This document shows positions 12,201 through 24,200 of a stretch of DNA of 60,000 bases, piece by piece (within the stretch, counting starts at the first letter, position 1; every line of letters begins with the position of its first letter). The stretch spans positions 27,594,599 to 27,654,598 of the forward strand of contig NC_088309.1 in the NCBI RefSeq assembly GCF_910592395.1. Direction: 5' to 3'. The notes under the pieces are model-generated. The model ran no database searches and was not told where the DNA came from. It was given only the letters and a program-made list of their open reading frames with translations. The DNA comes from Lineus longissimus. Taxonomy: Eukaryota; Nemertea; Pilidiophora; Heteronemertea; Lineidae. Both the position numbers and the translations under genes were made by a program.

Positions 12201-15200
12201 TGGATTTGCGATGCTGGCGTCGTTTCAACTGATCACTCTTGACTTCTGGGAGAATCTTTACAACTATGTAAGTATCCTGTCGTGGCACGCCATGTGAACC
12301 TCTGGGGAAATGTGGCGCTTCCTAGTTATAATAAGTCTCCAATCCATATAAGACATTCTAAACTACGTTAGTGGTTTTAAAGATTCATTGTTCTTAAGTT
12401 GGGTGTTTTTAATTGCTTGAATTTGTTATTAAGGTGATTTAATATGGATATATGCATAACAAGAATGTCGAATTCTATCCCGGGGCTAATGAGAAATCTC
12501 GTTCAGGAGGCGATACTTACAATCAGCTCCTCCTGCTGCTTCATTAATTTCACCGATGATAGTTGTTGACAATGAAAGCGAACTTTAACATCACAGTATG
12601 GCATGAAGGTGACGGTCGCTGTATCCTTGATATGCAAACGCAATAGTTTATTGCTGAATGGTGACTCTGACCTTTGTTGTTATGAATTGTTGAAAGTTTA
12701 ATGACAATATCTGAAAGTCTTGTTAGAAAAGTCATTCCTTCCATACAGCTTCACAGCAGGGTGCCGTGATTCCGATATTAATTTGCCTTGGGCCATCAAC
12801 GGGAATTTTTCTCTCAGCGATTGGAAGCCTGATGCGTTATTGCTTGGAGATACTACTCCCGAAGGTGAAGAAAGGTCGATTTTCCTTACATCTTCTATTT
12901 GAGGTGATCTAGAATGAGATAGGTATTGAATCCTGTGCTTATAGGCTATCGGAACAATTCAAGTACATGACACACCAGCCAGGTCCCCTATAGGCATACT
13001 GCAGATGCCGAGACCAATATTCTCCAGTTCGGCATGTATCAGAATCGATAGTTGACCGTATGTTTTTCATTTGTATAATTTCAGATCATCCGAGCAAGTG
13101 GCCCTTGGAATATACTCTTTTTCATCATGGTTGTTTTCTTTGGATCATTTTACCTCGTCAACTTGATGTTAGCTGTCGTCACCATGTCGTATGAGGAGGA
13201 AGCATTGAATGATGGGAAGGTAAGAACACGGAGAATGAAACAGATATTTGAAATGGCCAAAAAACTAAAAGGCTACATTTCATTTTCAGATAAGAAGATT
13301 TGTTTTGGATATTTACAACCAAATCGATAAAAGAACGTGACCTACATGTATATCTATCTTGTAATGACACATCTTCAAGCAGTTTTTTATCTATGCTCAC
13401 TTGTAGTAGGTGGCTTGAAACGTTTATCAATTCACGAACTGCTAAAAAAGTGTAATGTATTTTATCTTTCTTCAAAAGGAATCTATTGATCTAAATCTGC
13501 ATGTTTGTGTGTGTTCAACTCCGTATTCATAAAGTCAATCTGTCTTATCATTCTAACACGACACTGTTTAGAAATATGGATTCTATGCTCGTACCCTGGG
13601 CTTGGGTGATAGAAAGCTAGAACTGATTGTTGATAGAGTATTTGTTGATTCTTCTCTGTTTAGATAATGATATGCCCATACTTCGCCCATGTGCATTTAG
13701 AGGTAATGTCTTTCATAGGCATGCTTTAAAATGTTAGTTAATGGTGTGTTGCTTCGTGGAATTATCACATATAAGAGGCTACCATTTTGTCTTTCCATTT
13801 TGGTCGTTTCTTTGTTGATGATGGAACGCTCCTGCATTTCGTTAAGAATTCTTGTGCCATCGTTGATAAGCTTCTTAATGTTCAAAGACTTCGTGTTCGA
13901 CACTAATTATAGCTCCATTAAGAGTGCATTTCTATTGCATACTTGCCTGTCTCATGGCATGCGTTATACCCTGACTAACACCAATAAAACACTGGGTGAT
14001 CATGAAATCGGGAGTTTCGTCCGAAGCCTTATTATATTCCTTGGCGATCTTCAGTTTACCCTTCGAGTAACCAGCCCAAACGTAATATTTAAAAATTTAA
14101 TTTTTGAGTTGCAATGACCAGTTATATCCATCCTTGGCAGCCTTGAGCGCTAATGTGGCACACCTTATGACCATTCCTGTTAATGTTACTGCTAAGGTAA
14201 TCAAAGCCACTTAAAATGTTTTACTGAGCAAATTGCGTGCTACAGTAGTGAAATGATGGCAATGACCTTGAAATCGTCCGCAGGTGGAGCCTAGAAAGAA
14301 GTCACTTTACATTCTTAATTAGGATTTGCCTATTAGGTATTCATGGACAAAGATTTTTTACGCATCCTTGCTCTCTTCGCCCATGTTTCAACATATCTAT
14401 ACTGTATATTCTAGTCACCACGGAAGGCGCTTATAAACGGCACGAGTGCAAATAGTTTGGTGTCGAGTCCCGAGCCTCCTGATCTAAACCCCAAACATGA
14501 CAAACATGTATGTATGGGACTATCATACACATTATTATAAATAAGTGCATGTTACTTTCAGCATGAATACTTTTAGTGTACTTAAAACTATTCATTCGCA
14601 TGGAATTTATATTACGTTAAGTCAAGGAAAGACAAAGTAAAAGAAATCGCTTGACATTCGCCATCAAAATTTGCTTCTCCAAGGTAATGGGTAAACATTT
14701 ACTCCTGGCAGGAGTTCTCATGTGCAATTAAAAGGTTAATGTGCAAACATTTATGTGTGCTTGTATCTAAAAACAAAAAGAAGTCAACATTTCGGTTTTT
14801 AATTTGTCTTTCCTTGCATTGGAGTTTTACCTACCCTGATATTTGGGAAAGGTTGGATTATTGTATAGTAGTTTTAATCAACTTTTGGTTCATTTTGTTC
14901 AATTATTTGGGTCTGTTCTTTTATCAGTATCGTAGCGAGCAAAAGAAAGAGAAAAAGAAGGCAGAGAAGGAGGTATAGCCATTCACTGTTTTCTCGCTAC
15001 CAACCGCACTCACCCGCAGATATGGCCGACAGGTTCCCTCACGAAGCTGACAGGCAGGGCAGACTTTGTCACTTGTCACAAATGTTGTTGGTTAGATTAG
15101 AAATCTAGAATAATAGATGTCTGAGCAACTCATCTTATGAATTACGTTGAACAACTTGAGATGCTGATTGCTGTTCTGGCATTCGCTGAGATGGCTTCAA

Positions 15201-18200
15201 CTGTGATGTGGCTGGTCTTACCAAACATCATCTGAAATTGAAAACATGTGCAGGCAAGATACCCGTGCATGGAATGCGTACGGCATGAACTGCTTTTAGT
15301 TATTGTCAGTTGAATTTTGCAACGTCTTCAGGATATATACGATTTCAAAATTTTCACCCTCCCATGAGTGTTCAACGTTGATATAAACTCAAAAACCTAT
15401 TCCTTACTTAGTTTGTTCACCAAATCTGTCTTGAAACACCATACTTCTGTTTCATATGCAGAGCACTATGTACACAAATGTACACAGATCAGACAAGTTA
15501 CGACGAACTCCTTCACAAATCTCTTAGAATATCACAAACAAAAGAGAAGGAGGCACTAGTTACTCCTTCGTTATGTGCATTGACACATTGTCTGGCTTGT
15601 TACAGAGTAACTAGGTTAATAAGTTCTTTGTGTACTAGGAACAAAATACTAGTAATTTAATCATTTAACGGACTGAGTAATTTTGTGTTAAGATATTTCT
15701 AGTGCATGGTTTAGGAAATACTATTAATACTTTTGAAAGTTACGTGTGATTTATTTTGCATGCTTTGTCATATTCTGAGTCGAATCTGTGAGGCCCTGAT
15801 ATAACCGAATCAATAGCATCCCGAGGAAACTGGTGATACGCCTAATAAGTTCCTTCAACAACAACTTTTGCAGCATGCAAGGAAATTTCAATATCTTTGG
15901 AAAGCATGAATAATTATTGAATAATTATGTAATAATGTGTGGTTTATTTTGATCAGGATAAATCCGGTATCCTCATCTTTCTTTGATGTCATAAATCATT
16001 GACTTACCTTTGAATGACAGAGATATTGTACTGACGAACACCACAGTGCATGGTTGAAACACCTACTTCAGGTAATTTTCTTGAATTTCCTTAAAACCTA
16101 TTGATAACCAAACTGATGAACAGGGGCACAGCCATCGATGATCTATAAACTGTTGATCGTGGCTGTGTCTATGGTCGAACTACTTATCATCATTATTGTA
16201 CCTTATTCCTCTCTACCATCATGTTGGCCGAATATAATCACCTATGAAACCTATCTGAACCTGATTTGACAGAGATACTGCTTTAGAGTGGAGCTGCAAA
16301 GGTTGTTCTAAGCTAACTGTATAAGCTTGAATTCCCTCTCCTACCTTAATCAGGACATCGTCTATTTGGGCAAGGTTCTTCACCCGAATGATGCATGCAT
16401 CATCAAAGATATGTCCTGATCGCTTACTCAAAACGCTAACAAAAGGTAGTACGGTGTTGGTTTACTCCTGTAATGTGGTCATAGTTGGTTGAGGGTTGGC
16501 GTAGTTTTGTCCGCTTCTATCATCTCAACGGAAGGGTTCAGGGGAATGGTAACACTAAGGTTATGGGGAAAGTGCTCTAAATACTTGCTTAAACCGGTGT
16601 GCAAGGGATAGTAGTCCTAGGGCTGATAGTCCGTGTAACAATAGCCCGCATTGCTAAATGTTTTGGTTAGGGTTAGCGGTACAATAGATCATGCTGCTTA
16701 ATTGGTCAAATACAATGCTACCGGACTATGACTCCAGGGGGACTATATCCGCTGTCACACCGGCCTAAAGTGAATATCACGTTTATGAAAAGCACATACA
16801 AGAACATACTGTAGTTGCTTTATGATGGTATTCTAGATATATGTGCATGCTTTCAGCATTTTATTTAGAGCATTTTCGATGTACTTGTAGATGTTTAATG
16901 ATGATTATAGTAGTATCCATTGTTAGAGATGGCTGGAGGAAAGGTTGGACAGTGACACCATCCATTGGAGAGTTTTCGAATGATGTATTTCTCCTATTCT
17001 TAGAATATCATTACTGTTGTGGTAATATTTATTCAGCATGGGTTCAAAATTATATGTTTTATCAAAATTTGTTTCTTGGATGTCACTTATGCTCATTTGT
17101 TTCAAAACTACATAGCAGGTTTTTGAATCTATCATCATCGTTACGAAAGATTTCATCGATGAGTTATTTTAATCATCAGCACATCAATAAAATTACATTT
17201 AAGAAGTAATAATCTTAAGCTTTGCAACATGTGCTCTTTTCACAGAAAACAATTGATATCTTAGTGTGATTTGCCTTCATTTGGACTTCACATGTACAAG
17301 TCAGTACCGGTGGTTAGAAGTAAAGAAATGGAAAATTGTGATAAAGCATTTGAAAACAGTGTAATGACTATAGTAATAAAGATTTAAGATTTAGGATGTA
17401 CACGTTAGGATTTGGGAAAGACTGATGAGATTGACGATAAATGCTAATCTGGAGAGCAGTTGCAAAGGCATCGAAAGAACATCTCGTGTTACATCTACCT
17501 GGAATAGCTTATATACTGAGACAGGTGATAGCTGTTAAACTCTGGTAGAAAAAGTCCATTAATTGATTTCAACCTTTCCTCAAACATGTAGTAGCATACT
17601 AATCTTGTCTCTTCTCCTTTAACTAATTAAGTGGCACATGTACATGAAGTACTATGCTGTAAGTATAGATAGACCACATTCACCATCGCATGGTAACTCT
17701 CATGTCGTTATGCGCTTTCACCTTTTGGCTCCAATATAATTCTCTGGTGATAATTCGTTAACGACATAACTGCGTTGACAACGGTTGCATTGCATGTGGC
17801 GTGTTGTTTTATGCTCTCGTCACTTTATCGAGCATAACGTGGAGCATTTTGATATTCATTGTGATTTGTTGTCATGTCACATTCTATGTCAGTTCACTGC
17901 ATGAACGATTTTTTCCCATTAAGGGAGATATCACTTGAGCTGTTTTTTCTTGACAAGCATGATATGTTTTTTAAGGAACCAATCTAACTGTTAATAAAGA
18001 CACCGCTTTCTCTTGTAAATGGCCTCATATGGTTTCAAGTCTGTCAACCCCAAAATAAGCATCATCGATGAGGTTCCATTGTGCATCACTGAGAGACTTC
18101 AAACGTCAGTTAAATATGGTTATTTGATCCCAATGTCCCCAGTGGTCCTTTTGTCCGAATTTGTAGTAGGAATATCTCGATTGCAATGTCAACATTACAA

Positions 18201-21200
18201 TAATCGTTGGTCGGAAGCAGTAGTTAGTGGAATAATTCCGATATTGACCTGACGTTTGATGGCGATGATTAGCTCATTGTGGAGCAATCTATATGTAATC
18301 AATGGCAGGTTGTGAGTCAATATGGTAACTCTGTAATGGTTAGAATGCTGTATCTAGTCATTATTTTATTCCATTGGCTCAAATCGGCTCATCAGTTCAG
18401 ATCATTAACCATTCACATAATCATCCGATGATGATCAAAAAAGATCCCGCTCAGGTTTCACTGTGGGACGAATGTCATATCTGATGACCAATTTAGATGC
18501 TATTTTTAATGGCCTTGAATGGACCTGAGATATAGACTGTCTTAAGTATTTCCCTCTATAAAGTTAACCTAAGCCATTGCCCAAGTAAGGGTTTGTGCAT
18601 GATAGATTATCCCATTCGTATGTCAGATCACCTGATCTTGATCGTACGTTTTTATTGTTGTACATCTGAATGCATATAATGTTGTCAGCGCACCATCATA
18701 CGTGTCAGCGCACCATCATACGTGTTCTTTGTTATGCGTAAATCTGAGTGTCTTCTGGAACACTCAATTTTCGTCATGGTAAAATTTCTAAACTTCAATA
18801 ATAACGGTGCCATATGAACAATAAATCGATATCAAGAGTTATATTTTATTATACTTAACTGCAATAGTGCCTGGGGGCGTCTCAGAGTTAAGAGTGAAGT
18901 GGATATTTATTGACTCTTTGTATTTTCAGGAAAAAGAGAAGGAAAAACAAGCCAAGGCAAAGAAGAAGGCTAAAGCTCAAGAGAAGATGAAGTTTGATCC
19001 GAAGAAGTTACAAGCTAAGATAATGAAGAAGAAGGACGATGGGGATCCCAGCAGTGCTACATCTACGAGAGAGAAAGATCCAGCGAATAAAAGTCAGGTT
19101 AGCCTGAAGGGCAAGGAGAATGGACAAGTGGTAGGAGGAGGCAAAGCTGCACCCAAGGATGACGGGAAGAAAAAGAAGGGGAAAGTTAGCCCGGTGAAGC
19201 AGGACAGCGTACAGAGTAATGACACTGGTGTTGCTAGTAGTATTGGTAGTATAAACAGTACATCTAAGCCAGATCCGAAGCTGCGAAAGCTCAATAAACA
19301 GAACAGCTTGGATATTATGGGCACGAAGAACAGTACGCCCGTCGATTCAGGAATGGGGAGCACGGATCGGTTGATAGAGGAACTAGAGGTAGGAGAAGAC
19401 GACGAGAAGAATGCAGATGCTAAAGACAATTCTAACAAAGTGCCTGTTAGTGTGAATGCTAATACTAATCGTAGTGCCACTAATAAACCCAACGCCACTC
19501 AGCATAATAATCTACCTGTATCAGGTTCAAGCACGAAACATGATAATCAAATTAGAACTATTGCCGAGATTGCACCCCTCACTCAAGAAAACAAACTTGA
19601 TGTAAGCAGTGACCTCAGAGACCTAGAAATAGCAGTTGACAATGACCTTCAAACCAAGGTCAGCGACCTTGGTACTGCTCCATCAAGTGATAATGCCAGC
19701 ATCCTTCAAAATGCCGTTGGGAATGACCTTGTGTCTTCAGCCAAAGGCAGTGGTCTTAAGACTGCAAAAACGGGCAATGATCTTGAGAATGTCGGCAAAG
19801 AAACTCTCAAAAACGATGACTTTGATAACGGGGCAAAGGTTAGAGACTCTAAACAAGGTACTAGCATACCCGAGGCTAAGGTTGAAATAGAAAAAACTGT
19901 CGTTTCTGAAATTGATGCTAACGGTAACTCTGCGCCTTCCCAGTCTATGCAATCTGAACCCAAAACAACACCAAAGCAGGAAAAGCTATCGTTCGCACAA
20001 GTAGCTGATGGACTAACACAAGGGAGCGCCAGTAGTAAGAAAACATTGAAGAAACAGAAGAGCAAAAAGAGCGTAAGTTGACACAGTAAACTCCTGGTGA
20101 AGCTATTTCTGTCCCCTTTCTGTCTCTCGTTGGTACTTGTTTGCTGACTCTTTGGAAGTTCTATTCTTTCCATCCTAGGAAAACCTGGACCGTTCACACA
20201 CGAAATTGCCCAAAGGTGACAGTGCAAAATCTCTCCTTTATTCCTTAGGATTCCTTACCATGCCTATGACGTCAATATTTTCTGCATTTAGTTACTCGTG
20301 CTTGTGCAATAGCAACAATGACCACGAATATAGCTTCAAGTATTTCAACTAACCTGCATGGAATTGAGAGACTGCTAGTTAGCTTCGTTGTGCTTTCTAA
20401 CTACGTCATGGGGTTAAAAATAGCTGGGGCTACCAATGTGCAATTGCCATCAAACGTCCGAAGTTAACAAATGATATGGTCTAGCCCCATCTTCAACTCC
20501 CGAGTCTTGCTTGGCTGCTTTATTTCTTTCTTTGGCCACACGTTAGCTGATACCAGGGTTTGGCAGTGCCTATATGTCGCTTTCTAGCTGAAAGCATTAT
20601 CGGGTATCTGGTGTCCACTTAACGAGTTTTGTGTGGTGTTTGTACCATTGTTATTTCACCCTTGACAACACTCTCTCATGGCATTCTCTACTTCTTTCAC
20701 AGCGACGTATTTTGACACACTATTTTTGTTTTCTTGACACCATATAACGAAGTTGAACTTAAGTTAACCACTGGACTTTAAGTTAACAACTTCGCTCTTA
20801 TTCATTCCAAGCTCAGCTTGAAAACACTAGCAGTCATGCTGGTCACTTACATCGCTTAATTTCGGATACAGCAACTGAGAAAAATATACATGTGTTAAGC
20901 TTCACTTCATTGCCATATTACATTAAAAACGCACGTCACATGTTATAATCGAATATATCAATATGTCATGAAAAGACACTTCTTACATATCTGCTTTGAG
21001 ACGACACATGCTGGATGTTCAAAGATGGCATGGTTATGAACTATGCAGGCTAAAAAGTCAGCTCCTACTTCTGAAGTAATCATTTTTCGACTAAAGTATC
21101 CGTTTGCATACTGACTGTTCATCTTTATTAACCCATTAGCTAACGTCACAGCTCGGAGATGAAGATAAGGACGAATATGACAGTGATTCCGAAGATGATG

Positions 21201-24200
21201 GTGATACGCATTCCATAGTTGTTGTTGATGGTGAGTAGTAGTTATTCAGTGTCCTTTAAAACCTTTGATTGACCTTTAGAATATACTTGCATGTTCTTAG
21301 GAGTCTTGTAAACACTGATATATTGTCAGCCATTTGGTGATGACGGTTTAGGTCCTTTAACATTTGCATGACTACTTTAGATGGGAAGATTCCTGCTGTG
21401 GCCATATTCATGAGTTTTGCATGCAATATTTGCTCAAGCTTGGTGCGGAATAGTCATGCTGACAACGTCTGCGATTGCTGCACGCAATCTGTGGTTTTAC
21501 CTCTTTAGGACTGTGACAATAATCTGAAAGAAGTCTCTGAGGCTATGTCATTTATCACATGGTCGACTTTCCTTTCAAACCAAATGTCCTCTCCTGACAA
21601 AGCTGTCCCATGTGAAACCATTTTGATTGTTTGTTAGTTACGAGTAATATTCTAACTTGATTTCGTAAGATGCAAGATACAGACACCAGAGCAAGAACTC
21701 CTATTGCGCTGGCAAATTGAATGTCATCAAACATCATACAAGCTTGTGCAGTTTTCCCATAGTTTGCATTTGGATAACTTAGGTAGTAACGAACATTTAA
21801 ACGTGCATGTCCTTGATATATGCTAATGATAATCAGTAGAATCATCTAAGAGTACTAGGTAGTGATAGCGTCTCATTGCTTTCTCCTGTCTTGTCGTTTA
21901 TGCGCTACAGAATATGGCATGAGAGGTGAGTGTTGTGTCAAATCACAAAACGTGAACATATTTCCTTCGGTGACGGGTCCTTTGCACTCTCTCGTCGGCT
22001 GCAGTGGCACATCCAGTGACTGACTTGTAGTTCCCATTCTGTAAAAGGAAAAGTAGTTATTTCCAGTCCTATTTCTTAAGCAAGTTTCAAGCAGACACTG
22101 ACGAGAAACAAAGGTTCTGGGTGTTACTTTATTTGTTAAGAACCGATGGCCTACAACAACACACCAGCATGCATTCTGAAACAAACCATTAAAAGGTTTT
22201 GTAACATCGAAGATCGCATGGATGAGCCACTGCATCTGTCGTATGAACCTGATTCCCTTTTGAAAAATAAGGTATTTTTTGTTCAACTGCCGAATCGTTT
22301 ATCACGTTCCTTTCACAAGGGTCATTACAATTACTTTGACAATCATTTTTATCAGCTCACTTTGTTACGAGAAAGTGTTGTTATCTCATTGCATGTGAAG
22401 GAATCACTTTCACTTTCATTAAATTCATTTCATTCCAGCAATACTTTCTTTAAGTCATTTAATGTCTCTTTGATTTAATATCTCTTGCCTATGCTGTAAG
22501 ATATGAATTATGGTTCCCATGTCAGAACTTAGGTTATCAAACCATTGTTCCAACTATTTCTCTCGCTCTCTTTCAAATATTTATCACAACCATAGCCTCA
22601 TTTCCGTAAAGTAGGGATCCTTAAATAACTTCTTTGAAAATCCTCCAACCTGTCAGTACTTCTAGGGAAATTATGTCTGGTGGTGGTTCAATGTACATCT
22701 GAATTATCTCGTTTACAATTCATATCTTCTTGTTTCAAAGGTTGTTGTGTTAAACCAAAGTGCTCTTGGACAAAAATAAGGAAACGACTCTTAAATTATT
22801 TGGGAATACGTACGCTATATGAATCCTCTTTGAAGCTTTATGTAAAGCAAGGCATTCGTAGCTGATCATCTCCATTTCAATATTGCACCTAACTGATATG
22901 TGTACAGATTAGTTTTTAGTTAAGGCACCACATGCTCACGCACGTTGTGTTGGTAGTCATCACTAAGCGTCTGAATTGCTCCTTTTATTTGTGGATTGAT
23001 AGTTTCAAGCACAAACCATGGTTGTCTATTGCCTGGCACCCTGCCCCACTCTGACATCAGTCTTGTTTGTCATACAACCTCTGAATTATGTGAGAGGTTA
23101 TACATGTCTGCACAGTATTATAAGGCACTCTGTTGTAAGATCAAGAAGCATCATAAGCATATGAAACGATGAAGTCAATTTCAATGTAGGTATTCAGTCT
23201 AATGGAAATGAAATAAGATTGGTTGTCTTAACTTCGACAGAAAATATGATATCTTTCGCTATCAGCCTTTCTTGACTATCTTCCTGCCTGATTGACATCA
23301 TCAATTTAACTAATCATCAGAATATGAATTAAAGTATGTATTTACAAATAGCGTGACTTTGGGATCAGTAATGCAACACGTGGCTTTTCGTGTCCGCTGA
23401 GTGGTGGCAGTATGTTAGGTGATTAAATCTGTCCGGATTCGTTATAGGTCTTGATGAAGAAAGAAAAGCTTTTCAATCTCTGAAAATCTGCTCTTTGCCT
23501 TTTCAGAGGATACGGAGAAGGAATACAAGGATCGGAACTGTCTGAAGTGCAAAGCTTGCTGCAAGTGCTATTTCCCTTGGCTCAAGTTCCAAAATGCTAT
23601 GTATAACTTCACAATGGATCCACTATTTGAGCTCTTCATCATCCTATGTATTGTGCTGAATACTCTATGTATGGCCATCGTCTCGCATGGCATGTCTGAA
23701 GACTTGAAATCTGGCTTGGAGTATGCTAATTACGTATGTATGACTCCTTTTAAGAACAGAGGCAAGAGAGCTCCTAAATATTGTCCCAATCGAAACCCTT
23801 ACATCAAATGACCTTACTCCACAACTCATAACTCCTTGGTGCTGATTCTGATCATCAATGACAATGACCCTGGCCTTGAAACTATACTTATATGAGTTCC
23901 CTGTACCAGTTTTATGGTAAAATAGAGGTAACTGCATTGTCCATTTTAAAAGTGAAACATTCTTACCTCGGTTATTTCGAATATCTAATGTGAACCAATT
24001 TGAAATCTTTACCATTTCATTATGATTCTAATGGTTGTTTCAGGTCTTCACAGGCGTATTCACCATCGAGTGCATCTTCAAGATCCTGGCGATGCCAAAG
24101 TTATATTGGAATAACAAGTGGAACATCTTTGACTTCTTCATCGTAGTCGTCAGTTTAATTGATGTCAGTCTTCAAGGGATTAACGTGCCTGGATTATCGG

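Larger units (their letters stand above)
14973..18929 (+). other. Longest NaV2 intron (about 4 kb)
   Basis: Bounded by GTATAG and ttttcag. It contains the MITE-like element at 16594-16763 and an exact 20-bp tandem duplication at 18684-18723. A weak in-frame exon-like segment at 16021-16071 is not supported enough to call. Confidence 0.8.

Noticed and set aside
16021-16071. 51-nt phase-0 exon-like segment ([17 protein letters not shown]) between NaV2 exons h and i
   Set aside because: The acceptor lacks a good pyrimidine tract, and the residues do not resemble the highly charged linker around it.
16666-16678. ggttagggttag as telomere-like repeat
   Set aside because: Only two units, internal to a MITE-like element; chance.
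16841-17209. 122-codon open frame in the large intron
   Set aside because: Composition is low-complexity and hydrophobic as expected for AT-rich intron; a frame on the other strand overlaps it.
21873-22286. 137-codon open frame on the minus strand
   Set aside because: Not similar to anything known; lies in an intron and overlaps frames on the + strand.
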